Made by a program: the position numbers and the translations under genes. This document shows, piece by piece, positions 1 to 9,048 of a DNA stretch of 64,000 nt. A model generated the notes under the pieces. It ran no database searches and was not told the origin of the DNA. It saw only the letters and a list, made by a program, of their open reading frames with translations. Every line of letters starts with the position of its first letter. The first letter of the stretch is position 1. The DNA comes from Robertmurraya_A mangrovi (GTDB lineage: Bacteria; Bacillota; Bacilli; Bacillales; Cytobacillaceae): positions 124,001 to 188,000 of the forward strand of contig NZ_JAXOFX010000007.1 in assembly GCF_034427655.1 (NCBI RefSeq). The letters are read 5' to 3'.

Positions 1-124
1 CAAGGAAAGGAGAGGAATTGCGTTTTAAAAATAGTCTCTGTTGGTCATGTTGAGCAAAAAAAGCTTCTCCGGTTGCCCCTCCGGCAGGGACAATCTCCCA
101 TTCTTGTCCAAATAAGTGTTCCAA
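1..124 (-). CDS. ytmP: Phosphotransferase-family protein YtmP (N-terminal fragment)
   Basis: This is the first 41 codons of a gene that runs off the left edge. The reading frame begins at a TTG (124-122) preceded by a GGTGA-type ribosome site six bases upstream. An in-frame TGA just upstream rules out a longer start. The peptide reads LEHLFGQEWEIVPAGGATGE and then AFFAQHDQQRLFLKRNSSPFL. This matches the start of the YtmP/thiamine-kinase-like aminoglycoside phosphotransferase family, where a Gly-rich loop precedes the 'LFLKRNSSPFL' strand. In B. subtilis ytmP also sits next to the pullulanase gene. The substrate is not known to me. The catalytic loop lies outside the window. Confidence 0.75.
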   Translation of the reverse strand, partial: MEHLFGQEWEIVPAGGATGEAFFAQHDQQRLFLKRNSSPFL

Positions 125-245
125 AATTGTTCACCTTCATTTAAAGCCATTCGTAAACAGCTGTAATTCAACTTTATATTTTTTTATAACAATATATTAA
201 AATAAACTTATTTTTAAAAATGCTTATATGCAAATGTATTCTAGG

Positions 246-292
246 AATAAAAAAGACAGCTATTGTAGCAGTACAACAATAGCTATCTTTAT
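246..292 (-). terminator. Intrinsic terminator downstream of pulA
   Basis: AGCTATTGT (258-266) pairs with ACAATAGCT (276-284). After one mismatch the stem continues as AAAGA/TCTTT. On the minus strand the stem is followed by TTTTTTATT. It lies about 370 bases past the pulA stop, beyond the dispersed repeat, and it would also insulate ytmP. Confidence 0.7.
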
Positions 293-427
293 AAATTTTA
301 TCTCCAAATGGCTTTTTTCGTCAAGTACCTCTATGAACTGCTTAATTGTGACATATTTTGCATTGATTGTATGTTAGGTATAAGATGTTTTTTAGGGATA
401 ACATTTTTGGTTGTTTCTAGTTTGTCT

Positions 428-614
428 GTTGATTTCCGCTCCAGGCACTTGCTTTCCGCAGGGAGGAATTAATGAAAAAATCCAAAAACCGATTTTTTCA
501 AAGAGCGAATTCCTCCTCGGGAGGAATGGGAGCTTCCTCGGCGTGCCGCCTGTGGGGTCTCCCATTTCCTCTAATCCTGCAGGAGTCAAGTGCCTTCCGC
601 TCCAATCAACTCAG
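428..614 (+). repeat. Dispersed ~130-bp repeat, copy 1, with a 58-bp insertion
   Basis: The copy begins GTTGATTTCCGCTCC and ends CTCCAATCAACTCAG, like the copies at 15743-15875 (inverted) and 37143-37271. The ends are inverted repeats (GTTGATT...AATCAAC, GGCACTTG...CAAGTGCC), while TTCCGCTCC occurs in direct orientation at both ends. Relative to copy 3 it carries about 58 extra bases (470-527). These are flanked by GGGAGGAAT at 461-469 and 519-527. The reading frames through it are by-products of the repeat, not genes. Confidence 0.85.
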
Positions 615-661
615 CTTTTAATTTAAATATACATTAATAAAAAAACGACTTATTAATTCAT

Positions 662-2806
662 CTATTTAACTAGAACAAAACTACTTACCGCTTTTACAGG
701 AATAATCTTTGAAGGTTGTTCCCCAATAGGATTCCCACTGGCCTTATTTTCGTTACTTAAAATTTTCCAATCTCCCTCGGGTAGCTCTACCTCTATATCT
801 TCCATTAACGGGTTGAATAAGGCAATAATTTTTTCCCAATTTCCGTAGTCACTCACTTGTTGGAGCATATAACCGATAACAGGTTTTGTCGTTTGGATAA
901 AGGTGAGATGTTTCCTGATTAGTTGAGCGGTAGGGAGTCTGAAAGCTTGGTGTGATTTCCTAATTGCGATAATTCCTTTAATATATTGAACATGTTCATC
1001 GTTTTCATCTCTTAAGTCCCAATCTAACCAATTAATTTCGTTAGGTGAGCGATAGCTGTTTCCGATTCCTTTTTTCGTTCGGAAAAATTCTTGGCCACTG
1101 TGTAGGAAAGGAATACCTTGGGATAGTAAAACCATGGTTGTGGCTAACCGATGTTGTCTTTTCAGAATGTCCTCCTGTATTCCGTTTCCGCATATTGAAA
1201 GCTTATCCCAAAAAGTATGGTTGTCATGAGACTCTATATAGTTCACACTCTGTATTGGTTCTAGAAATAAGCCTTTTTCCTTTTTCCCTAACCCAATACT
1301 TCCAGCTAATAATTGCTTGGCAGACTCAAAGTAATGCTCCGTCCCGAGTACATAACCTCGGTCATGGATATTAAATGTACTACCTTTAATCGAATCTCTA
1401 AACCAGTCATTAAATTGCCCAATACGAGGGAGCTGGGACTGGTTTCTAATACTAGCCTTCTTTTCGATTGGTATAGGGGTGTTTAAGTCCCAACCCTCAC
1501 CAATGATAATGGTACTTGGATCGACCTCATCAATGGCTTTTCGAACTGCATTCATTGTTTCGACGTCCAGAATACCCATTAAATCAAAACGAAAACCATC
1601 CATATCATATTCCTTTTTCCAAAATCGAACTGAATCAATAATAAATTTCCTTACCATTAATCTTTCTGAGGCAATATCATTTCCAACTCCTGTACCGTTT
1701 GAAGGCATTCCATATTGGTCATGCCTAAAATAGTATCCTGGAACAATTTTTTCAAAAGATGAAGTTTCTCGAATATACACATGATTGAAAACAACATCCA
1801 TGATGACTCCTAGTCCTTGTTCATGGACACCTTGAATCATCTTTTTTAGCTCGATTATTCTCGCATAAGGGTTGTTCGGATTACTACTATAACTACCCTC
1901 AGGCACGTTAAAATGCGTAGGATTGTAACCCCAATTATAGTCACTCTTATCTCCTAGCTCGTTTACACCTTCAAAGTCATTAAAGGGCAAAAACTCAATA
2001 TGGGTCACGCCTAATTCTTTAAGATAGGATAGTCCTGTATTGTGGCCCATTCTAGTTTTAGTCCCTACCTCGGAAGCACCTACATAAGTTCCTTTTTTCC
2101 TAGCACCACTGTTTGGATGAATGGTAAGGTCACGTATATGTGTTTCGTATATGATGGCATCTACTGGAGAACACAAGGGAAGGATTGGATTTCTTTTTAT
2201 GCTAGTCTTATTTAAATCGACAATGACTCCTATTTCACCATTTGCAGTTACAGCGACAGCGTACGGATCTACAGCCTCTCTCCATTCTAGATTGATACAA
2301 ACTAGAAAACTGTAGTGATAGGATTCTAAGTCCTTCTGAATATTTACAGACCATACACCTTGTTCTTCTCGAATCATATCAACTGATTCATCATGTTTAC
2401 CGTCTTGGTCCATTAGTTTCAGTTTTACTTTTGTTGCTGTTGGAGCCCATAATTTAACGACCGTTTCCGTTTGGTTGTATTTTACACCTAACCAACCGTC
2501 ATAATAGAACTGTTCATCAAACTCTTTTGTCCGGATTACTGCCCCAATTTGCAAATCTGTTTTTTCTCCATACTCGTCTATAATTTCATAAGTTTGGCCA
2601 ATTTCCGGTGGAATAGGGCTAATACATATATATTTGATGGAATCTTCTAATTCTATTTTTTCTTTAATGGTTAATAGTTCTTGATAATCCCTTTGTATTA
2701 AATAAAACTTTGAGGATTGTCCGTCATGATAGTTTTTCGGGAGTAATATCGTGATGACTTGGATTTCATCTAAATAAGCGTAAAAAATTCGTTCAATGGC
2801 GATCAC
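662..2806 (-). CDS. pulA: Type I pullulanase (GH13)
   Basis: A debranching enzyme that hydrolyses alpha-1,6 linkages in pullulan, glycogen or limit dextrins; the B. subtilis counterpart is AmyX. The 714-residue length fits cytosolic type I pullulanases, and no signal peptide is present. A CBM48-like domain lies around residues 105-195. It is followed by YNWGYNP (290-296), a form of the type I pullulanase signature. The GH13 catalytic regions are DVVFNH (337-342), DGFRFD with nucleophile Asp408, IGEGWD with acid/base Glu437, and ESHDNH with Asp528. Its ATG overlaps the ytlR stop by 14 bases, so it is probably translationally coupled as the last gene of thpR-ytlQ-ytlR-pulA. glgP at the far end of the window would act on the same polymers. 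Confidence 0.95.
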   Translation of the reverse strand: MIAIERIFYAYLDEIQVITILLPKNYHDGQSSKFYLIQRDYQELLTIKEKIELEDSIKYICISPIPPEIGQTYEIIDEYGEKTDLQIGAVIRTKEFDEQFYYDGWLGVKYNQTETVVKLWAPTATKVKLKLMDQDGKHDESVDMIREEQGVWSVNIQKDLESYHYSFLVCINLEWREAVDPYAVAVTANGEIGVIVDLNKTSIKRNPILPLCSPVDAIIYETHIRDLTIHPNSGARKKGTYVGASEVGTKTRMGHNTGLSYLKELGVTHIEFLPFNDFEGVNELGDKSDYNWGYNPTHFNVPEGSYSSNPNNPYARIIELKKMIQGVHEQGLGVIMDVVFNHVYIRETSSFEKIVPGYYFRHDQYGMPSNGTGVGNDIASERLMVRKFIIDSVRFWKKEYDMDGFRFDLMGILDVETMNAVRKAIDEVDPSTIIIGEGWDLNTPIPIEKKASIRNQSQLPRIGQFNDWFRDSIKGSTFNIHDRGYVLGTEHYFESAKQLLAGSIGLGKKEKGLFLEPIQSVNYIESHDNHTFWDKLSICGNGIQEDILKRQHRLATTMVLLSQGIPFLHSGQEFFRTKKGIGNSYRSPNEINWLDWDLRDENDEHVQYIKGIIAIRKSHQAFRLPTAQLIRKHLTFIQTTKPVIGYMLQQVSDYGNWEKIIALFNPLMEDIEVELPEGDWKILSNENKASGNPIGEQPSKIIPVKAVSSFVLVK

Positions 2807-3776
2807 TTAAGCTCAACTCCTTTAACTCCTCTACACTATGTATTCCCCTTATAACGCAAGGTAACACATGTTTACAAGCCTGAATCTTTAAAGGTGTTTG
2901 CCCAATATGTTCACCGTCCGCATGACAATCAAGCGGCTGTGACGACTGAATAGAAATTTGTTTACCTCTTAAAGTTCTTACTTCTTTGAATGTGATATGT
3001 CCTCCCCAAAAAACAGTTATAAAAACGAGGAGCAGTTTTATCTTAGAAAGCTTATGCACAACCGTCACATCTAATACTCCGTCCGTAGGAGAAGCATTCG
3101 GAGATATTTTCATTCCTCCACCATAAAAAGGTTGATTGGAGACAGTCACAAACCATGTTGAATCAAACTGATAAGGTTCACCATCAATTGTTAAGGTTAC
3201 TTCTCGGCATTCATAAGTAAACATTTCCCTTAATAAAATGTACACATATACCAGTCTTCCAAGAGACATTCGATTTAACCAGCCTTTTACTTTTGAACAA
3301 TTCGCTTTTTTCGAAATGAGAGCGTCAAACCCGACTCCCATATTATTAATAAAATAGGTTTGATTTTGCTCTTGGTTGGTTATTTTCCCCACATCTATTG
3401 CTAATGGATTTTTTGCTTTTAGTCGTAGTAAAACATCTAAAGCCTCAAGTGGATTTTTGGGGACAGAGAAGCCTCTTGAAAAATCATTCCCCGAGCCACC
3501 AGGAATATAGGCAACCAACACATTAGGATGTCCTACTATTCCATTAATCACTTCATGTAAGGTCCCGTCTCCTCCAACAGCGGTAATGATGATTTCATCT
3601 CCATCTGACTTTTTGGATAAAGATTCGGCAATTTCCCTAGCATTTCCCCTATACTTGGTGAAAAAAGCAAAATAAGAGACGTTACGTTCACATAACTGCT
3701 GCTCTATTTGTAACCAAAGTTTTTGGCATTGTCCGTTCTTAGCTTGAGGGTTAATAATAAAATATAATTTTCTCAT
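2793..3776 (-). CDS. ytlR: Diacylglycerol/lipid kinase family protein YtlR
   Basis: A member of the DAGK catalytic-domain family (DgkB/YegS/BmrU-like), predicted to phosphorylate a lipid with ATP at the membrane face. Visible signatures are the N-terminal IINPQAKNGQ strand-loop, GGDGT at residues 68-72 (nucleotide-binding loop) and PGGSGNDF at 92-99. The length of 327 residues is typical. It is not the essential undecaprenol or DgkB-type enzyme by any evidence here; the true substrate of YtlR proteins is not known to me. It lies 22 bases after ytlQ and overlaps pulA, in the same minus-strand cluster. Confidence 0.85.
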   Translation of the reverse strand: MRKLYFIINPQAKNGQCQKLWLQIEQQLCERNVSYFAFFTKYRGNAREIAESLSKKSDGDEIIITAVGGDGTLHEVINGIVGHPNVLVAYIPGGSGNDFSRGFSVPKNPLEALDVLLRLKAKNPLAIDVGKITNQEQNQTYFINNMGVGFDALISKKANCSKVKGWLNRMSLGRLVYVYILLREMFTYECREVTLTIDGEPYQFDSTWFVTVSNQPFYGGGMKISPNASPTDGVLDVTVVHKLSKIKLLLVFITVFWGGHITFKEVRTLRGKQISIQSSQPLDCHADGEHIGQTPLKIQACKHVLPCVIRGIHSVEELKELSLSDRH

Positions 3777-3798
3777 TTAGCTATCCCCTCGCCCGTTC

Positions 3799-4776
3799 TT
3801 AATCTTGAATCGGTTTCTCCTTTACGACGTCCCACTCGAGTCTTCTAACACTTGTTGTTTGGCAATATTGCAGCAATGCTTGAGCTGCCTTTAACTGAAT
3901 AGCTTTAAGAGGAGAACGATGTGCCCTTTTTGATTCAAACCATTTATCATAGTTTCTTTTCTCTATTAGCTGAACATCATACGGGGCTGAAGGATAATCA
4001 AAATATCCGTTTCTGCTTAATACTACTTTATGAGTAGGCATCTCAATTTCATACAACTCAAATATTTTCTTAACAATTTTCTCTGTCCGATTTAAAGCTA
4101 AAAGAGGATTTAATACTTTTTCCTCTGAGGTTTGATTTCGCTTTGTCCAAAAACGCTCTTTTGAACCAATATATACAGATAGATCTTCTTTTTCTAAAAA
4201 TGTTATACAATACACTTCTGTTGGCGTTATGATAATGGTTTCAACCTCTACAGGAGCCTTTTTCAACAAGAAAATGGGATGATATAAAACTAGGAAAGTA
4301 TCAGGGAATCTTTGTAGAAAATATTTTAACCTTTCATCAAAATAAAACATTTTATCGACGAAAGATTGTTCTGTTATCGTAGTACTAGCCCATTTCATTT
4401 GAAAACGGAACAATTGGTCTAAAAATTGTTGTTTCAACTCATCTAAAGTATCAGGCTGAGAAGAAAAGTTAGGTGAGAACTGAAACATATTCTCTTCCTC
4501 ATCATGAGGTTCCTCGATTTGGTAGGTTTCCTCTTCCTCTGCCTCTTTCTTTCCAAACTTTAATAACCCCTTTACTTTATCAAAAAAAGGCTGCTTTTCT
4601 TCCTCTAACCATTCAGGTTCTGTTTCTGTTAATTCTTCAAACATCGATTGATTTTCCCATGCTGAATATACTTTATTCCATTGCTGTTTCTTTAACCGAA
4701 CATAACGAGAGGGATATAAAAAAATATCCCTTTCGTATCTTGAAACATAATCTTGCAATTTGATTAACTGTCCCAT
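3799..4776 (-). CDS. ytlQ: Conserved Bacillaceae protein YtlQ (possible divergent NERD-like domain)
   Basis: A 325-residue cytosolic protein with no signal peptide and a very acidic stretch near residues 75-105 (EEEETYQIEEPHDEEE). Position between thpR and ytlR and length match B. subtilis YtlQ, whose function I do not know. The segment VETIIITPTEVYCITF, then RFWTKRNQ and LNPLLALNRTEKIV, has the order of the nuclease-related (NERD) domain. That order is an 'it faces the cell' strand, a printed W, then an N-P-x-x-Q-like helix. The usual acidic and Gln residues are not clearly kept, so this link is only a suggestion. It is transcribed with its neighbours. Confidence 0.75.
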   Translation of the reverse strand: MGQLIKLQDYVSRYERDIFLYPSRYVRLKKQQWNKVYSAWENQSMFEELTETEPEWLEEEKQPFFDKVKGLLKFGKKEAEEEETYQIEEPHDEEENMFQFSPNFSSQPDTLDELKQQFLDQLFRFQMKWASTTITEQSFVDKMFYFDERLKYFLQRFPDTFLVLYHPIFLLKKAPVEVETIIITPTEVYCITFLEKEDLSVYIGSKERFWTKRNQTSEEKVLNPLLALNRTEKIVKKIFELYEIEMPTHKVVLSRNGYFDYPSAPYDVQLIEKRNYDKWFESKRAHRSPLKAIQLKAAQALLQYCQTTSVRRLEWDVVKEKPIQD

Positions 4777-4805
4777 TACTAATTTGACCTGCCTTGTAGA
4801 ATTTC

Positions 4806-5372
4806 TTATGATCTATTGTGTAGTGAAAAAGTGTGTACAGCTTCATATTTAGGCGTCCTGTCTAAGTGGGTTTGATATAAGACCACCTCTGTCACCTCGA
4901 AAGGAATCCCTGCTATATCCATTTTCATTAATGACTCCGGGTTAAAACTTGTTTCTCCTGTCCATTTTCTAGCCAAAGTAAGATGAGGTTTAAACGGTCT
5001 TTTCTCTAGTTCAAACCCCGCTTCCACACATGCAGAATAGACTTCGTTTCTAATGTTATGTAGAGCTTGCTTATGCTCTACATCAGCCCAGAAAATTCTT
5101 GGAGAATCGTTTCTCCCAAACGTCCCTAGCCCTTGGATCAACAAAGGGAAGGAATGATTATTTTTAAGTTTTTTTTCTATGATAGCGATTGATTTATGTA
5201 ATTGTTCCTGTGGTGCAAAGCCTAAAAATGCCAACGTTATATGATAATCCTCTTGATGAACCCATCGACTAAAGGACAGCTCCTCCTTAAGGCGATTGGT
5301 TTCCTCTTGTAATAAGCGCTTAGCTTCAGATGGTAAACTCACTGCATAAAAATAATGTGTATTCTTACTCAT
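4806..5372 (-). CDS. thpR: RNA 2',3'-cyclic phosphodiesterase (2H family)
   Basis: A 188-residue member of the 2H phosphoesterase/LigT family, which opens 2',3'-cyclic phosphate ends of RNA. It corresponds to B. subtilis YtlP. The two hallmark motifs are present: HITL at residues 44-47 and HLTL at 130-133. The second sits in the usual KRPFKPHLTLAR context. It is the first gene of a minus-strand cluster (thpR-ytlQ-ytlR-pulA) and starts divergently from the cysteine-synthase gene. The ATG follows an AAAGGACG ribosome site. Confidence 0.9.
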   Translation of the reverse strand: MSKNTHYFYAVSLPSEAKRLLQEETNRLKEELSFSRWVHQEDYHITLAFLGFAPQEQLHKSIAIIEKKLKNNHSFPLLIQGLGTFGRNDSPRIFWADVEHKQALHNIRNEVYSACVEAGFELEKRPFKPHLTLARKWTGETSFNPESLMKMDIAGIPFEVTEVVLYQTHLDRTPKYEAVHTFSLHNRS

Positions 5373-5459
5373 TATAACGTCCTTTCTTGGAACTTTTTTA
5401 ATTATTTATTAAAAATTTGGATTTTTATAATACTCCAGTCTTCGTCCGGGGCTCTTTAT

Positions 5460-5488
5460 TTGAAAGCATTAGAACTGTTTTGTATCAT
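5460..5488 (+). promoter_or_regulatory. Candidate sigma-A promoter of ytkP
   Basis: TTGAAA (5460-5465) and TATCAT (5483-5488) are separated by exactly 17 bases, which would start transcription near 5495, about 87 bases before the gene. No T-box or S-box consensus was seen in this leader. Identified by eye only. Confidence 0.45.
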
Positions 5489-5581
5489 ATGAATAAATCT
5501 AATTACTTTTTAAAGCCAGTACTGTTAGATTTCCTTTAATAGGGAAAATTAAACTTATCGTATTTTTGAACAGAGAGGACA

Positions 5582-6520
5582 ATGAACTTGAAGGTTGTTA
5601 ATAATATATCTAATTTAATCGGTGATACACCACTTGTAAAATTAAATCGTTTAGCACCAGAAAACGGAGCCCAAGTTTATTTGAAACTTGAGTTTTATAA
5701 CCCCAGTAGAAGTGTTAAGGATCGCGCAGCATTTAACATGATTGTTACTGCAGAGGAGAAAGGGCTCTTAAAAGAAGGCTCTACCATTATTGAGCCTACT
5801 AGCGGAAACACAGGCATTGGTATTGCTATGAATGCTGCCGCTCGTGGATACCGATCCATATTAGTTATGCCAGATACGATGACACAAGAGAGAATAAATA
5901 TTTTAAAAGCTTACGGGGCCGAAGTGGTGTTAACCCCTGGCGATGAGAAAATGCCTGGTTCCATTAAGAAAGCGTTGAAACTGGCTGAAGAAATCCCAAA
6001 CAGTTTTATTCCTATGCAATTTGAAAATGAGGCTAATCCAGATGCACACCGCCGTTCAACAGCTCTAGAAATTATTGATGCCATGAAGGAAATTGGTAAA
6101 CCATTAAAAGCTTTTGTAGCTACTGCAGGTACAGGTGGAACGATTACTGGAACGGGGGAAGTTCTAAAAGAAGAGTATCCGGGAATACAAGTTCATGTTG
6201 TTGAGCCTGCCGGATCCCCTGTATTATCTGGGGGAAAACCAGGTAAGCACAAATTAGTTGGAACGAGCCCTGGATTTATCCCTGAAATTTTAAATCAAAA
6301 TGTGTATGATAAAATTCATAAAATTTTAGATGAAGAAGCATATGATATTACGCGTCGACTTGCTCGAGAGGAAGGGATTTTAGTTGGTCCATCTTCAGGT
6401 GCAGCTTGCTTTGCTGCAATTGAGGTGGCAAAACAACTTCAGCCTGATGAGGTTGTTATTTGCATTGCTTGTGATACCGGTGAACGTTACTTATCTAGTG
6501 ATTTGTTTCAATTCGAATAA
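5582..6520 (+). CDS. ytkP: Cysteine synthase family protein YtkP
   Basis: A PLP-dependent beta-family enzyme of 312 residues, predicted to join O-acetylserine (or a related acceptor) with sulfide to make cysteine. NPSRSVKDRAA carries the PLP Schiff-base lysine (Lys46). TSGNTG near residues 73-78 binds the substrate carboxylate, and GTGGT further on is the phosphate-binding loop. B. subtilis has CysK plus YtkP, and this is the YtkP position (next to thpR and pepV), so it may be a paralogue rather than the main cysteine synthase. It is a single gene between its own promoter and a bidirectional hairpin. Confidence 0.9.
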   Translation: MNLKVVNNISNLIGDTPLVKLNRLAPENGAQVYLKLEFYNPSRSVKDRAAFNMIVTAEEKGLLKEGSTIIEPTSGNTGIGIAMNAAARGYRSILVMPDTMTQERINILKAYGAEVVLTPGDEKMPGSIKKALKLAEEIPNSFIPMQFENEANPDAHRRSTALEIIDAMKEIGKPLKAFVATAGTGGTITGTGEVLKEEYPGIQVHVVEPAGSPVLSGGKPGKHKLVGTSPGFIPEILNQNVYDKIHKILDEEAYDITRRLAREEGILVGPSSGAACFAAIEVAKQLQPDEVVICIACDTGERYLSSDLFQFE

Positions 6521-6537
6521 TCTTTCCTTACCAAACA

Positions 6538-6578
6538 AAAACGCCATGACTACTGTAGTATAGTCATGGTGTTTTAAA
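6538..6578. terminator. Bidirectional terminator between ytkP and pepV
   Basis: AACGCCATGACTA pairs with TAGTCATGGTGTT around an 8-base loop. It lies between convergent stops at 6520 and 6580 and is flanked by A-rich and T-rich sequence on both sides. Confidence 0.75.
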
Positions 6579-6579
6579 T

Positions 6580-7998
6580 TTATCTTGCTAACTCATAAAT
6601 TGCTTGTGCATAGATAGCAGTTGCTTTTAATAAGTCATCAATGATTATATACTCATCTTTTTGGTGTGCACTATCTGGTCTGCCCGGGAACAATGGTCCG
6701 AACGCTACTCCAGATTTTAACGACCTTGCATACGTACCTCCACCTATAGAAAGTAACTCCGCTTTTTCGCCAGTTTGCTCTTCATAAACTTTTTTCAGCG
6801 TTTGAATTAAGAAGTCCTTTTCATCCACATGGTGCGGCTTAGAGTTAGAGAAGTTCTCTAAAGTAAAGCCAAACTCTTTTGATACGGTTTCTAATGTCTC
6901 TTTTGTTTCATCAATCTTGGTTGTTACAGGGTAGCGTAGATTTAATCCTATCTTACCTCCTGTATTTTTATTGAATGATAGAACTCCAACATTGATAGTT
7001 AATTCACCAGTAATATCATCTGAATAAGCAACACCCAGTTGTTTTCCTCTTGAATCTTTAAAGAAATGTTTCGTTAAAAATGAAAAATATTGAGCTGAGT
7101 AACGATCAAGCTGCAATTCATTGAGGAATGCACCTAAAAATAAGCCTGCATTTTTCCCATTGTTTGGTTCCATTCCATGAACGGATACCCCTTCTACTTC
7201 TAAGATAAGCTCCCCATTATCAACGTGATACTTACCCGTTACTTGATGTTCCTTTAAGAAGTCATCAAAACGCTGAAGAACTGCGGTTTGTTCGCTTAAT
7301 ACATATAGAGAAGCCTTAGCATAATCAGGAACCATATTATATCTTCTTCCTGATTGGAAAGAAATTACTTCTGCATGAGCTTCTTTTTCTACCTCACCTG
7401 TCATTTTTCCTAAAACAAAGTCAAAGTCGGCTATTCCCTTTTCAGCATTGATTATTGGAAAATCTGCATCTGGAGCAAAGCCAATTGTCGGCATTTCTTC
7501 ATGCTCAAAATAATGGTCAACGCATCTCCATTTACTTTCTTCATCTGTTCCTATGATCATTCGAACACGCTTACTTAAAGGTAAACCTAAGTCTTTTACA
7601 ATTTTCATGGCATAGTAGGCTGCCATAGTTGGTCCTTTATCATCAATCGCACCACGTGCAAAGATTTTTCCATCTCTTATCTCAGCTGCATAAGGGTCAC
7701 TTGACCAGCCATCCCCCTCAGGTACTACATCAACGTGACAAAGGATTCCAACACTTTCTTCTCCTTCACCAAATTCAATATGACCAGCTAAATTGCCAAC
7801 ATTCTTAGTAACAAAACCGTCTTTTTCACCAAGGTTTAGCATAAAATCTAGTGCTTCTTTAACCCCTTCCCCTAGAGGGGCTTCTTCTGTTGCATTCTCT
7901 TCATCTAATAAACTTTTTATATGTAATAACTCTTGAGTATCTTTTATTAGTAACTCTTTTCGATCTTCAACTTCTTTTGACCACTGTATAGAACTCAC
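6580..7998 (-). CDS. pepV: Dipeptidase PepV (M20 family)
   Basis: A cytosolic two-zinc aminopeptidase-like dipeptidase of 472 residues. The metal-site motifs are in order: CHVDVVPEGDGW with His88, RGAIDDKGP with bridging Asp119, and GTDEESKW with catalytic Glu153 and metal Glu154. HQKDEYI near the C terminus gives the last His. The start is GTG at 7998-7996, which overlaps the TAG stop of the upstream channel gene (TAGTG). The ribosome site TTAGGAGGAATGA lies inside that gene's last codons. Expression is therefore likely coupled to the ythP-ythQ-channel cluster. Confidence 0.93.
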   Translation of the reverse strand: MSSIQWSKEVEDRKELLIKDTQELLHIKSLLDEENATEEAPLGEGVKEALDFMLNLGEKDGFVTKNVGNLAGHIEFGEGEESVGILCHVDVVPEGDGWSSDPYAAEIRDGKIFARGAIDDKGPTMAAYYAMKIVKDLGLPLSKRVRMIIGTDEESKWRCVDHYFEHEEMPTIGFAPDADFPIINAEKGIADFDFVLGKMTGEVEKEAHAEVISFQSGRRYNMVPDYAKASLYVLSEQTAVLQRFDDFLKEHQVTGKYHVDNGELILEVEGVSVHGMEPNNGKNAGLFLGAFLNELQLDRYSAQYFSFLTKHFFKDSRGKQLGVAYSDDITGELTINVGVLSFNKNTGGKIGLNLRYPVTTKIDETKETLETVSKEFGFTLENFSNSKPHHVDEKDFLIQTLKKVYEEQTGEKAELLSIGGGTYARSLKSGVAFGPLFPGRPDSAHQKDEYIIIDDLLKATAIYAQAIYELAR

Positions 7999-9014
7999 TA
8001 ATCATTCCTCCTAATTTTTTCATAAGTATCTTTATTACAAACAATATAAAGGGTAGAATCTGGAGCTATTTTTTCATCTAATCTTCTATTAATGTCTAAC
8101 GCATCTCCGTCACTAATTAACGTAGCTCCATTCTCTAATAAATCATAAAACGCATCACGGTATGTATTCCACCTAGCTGCTGCAGGTATTTGATATAAAT
8201 CATCACCCAATTGCCTGCTCATTAATTGAGAATATATTTTTGTTACACCTTTTGCAAGTACAGATTGAGCAGCCATTCTAGATATCATTTCATCAGAGAT
8301 AATAAATTCATCCACAGAAACATGTCTAAAAAGTTCTATATGTTTTTCAACTTGAATTTCCACGGTAATATGAAGATCTCCCGCCAATCTTTCTATCGCA
8401 GTTGCAATAAGCAAAGACTTGCCATCAGATAATTGACTGTCTTTAATAGAGTCATCAGAAAAAATAACAATACTTCTTGCATGTGCTATATTAGCCTTTT
8501 GCAACACGTTTTCGTCTGCTGCATCTCCATGAATAAAATGGACGCGTTAATGGGATATGGGGGTTTTTTCTAGAGTATTTATAAGTACTACCTCTAGATT
8601 GTGATCCGCTTTTATAATCTCATCTAACGTATATTCTGCCCTTTTGGACCAACCAACAATGACAACATGATGATTACCTTTGTAACTCATCTTACCCTCC
8701 TCTTTCTTTGCACGAAACTTTGCAAATCCGTCTACTAATTTTCCAATAACTATCCCGATCAATCCTATTCCAAACAAATATAAAAATACAGCATACAATC
8801 TCCCTGGTACGGAAATAGGATAAAAATCTCCATACCCTACTGTTGTGACAGTCGTCATCACCCACCAAAAAGAATCAAAATAAGTAGGAAAGGTATTAGG
8901 TTCAATCCATCTCATAACAAGAACACTTACCACAATTAATAGAACACTGGATAGCCCAATAAAGGAAGTTTTTAAGGACAAAATACTCTTAAACAAACGT
9001 TGAAATAGTATCAT
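7998..9014 (-). pseudogene. YugO-like two-TM potassium channel with RCK domain, interrupted by an in-frame stop
   Basis: One continuous reading frame of about 338 codons is broken only by a TAA at 8549-8547 (codon 156). The first part has a TM helix (about 18-36), the pore filter TVGYGD (58-63), a second TM (72-92) and the start of a TrkA-N/RCK Rossmann domain (VVIVGWSKRA, from 116). After the stop the same frame continues RVHFIHGDAADENVLQKANI, exactly what an RCK domain needs next, so no frameshift is involved. A GTG at 8507 could restart translation of the rest. It may be a strain-specific nonsense allele, a sequencing error or, less likely, a read-through site. B. subtilis YugO is the family reference. 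Confidence 0.85.
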
Positions 9015-9048
9015 AGAATGTCTCCTTTATAAGATTAGGATTTTCACC

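Noticed and set aside
392..626. Open frames on both strands across the left repeat
   Set aside because: They coincide with the dispersed repeat and its insertion, have no ribosome site, and the frame is not kept in copies 2 and 3.
8507..8549. A frameshift in the K+ channel gene
   Set aside because: Translation shows the same frame continues past the stop with family residues, so the lesion is an in-frame TAA.
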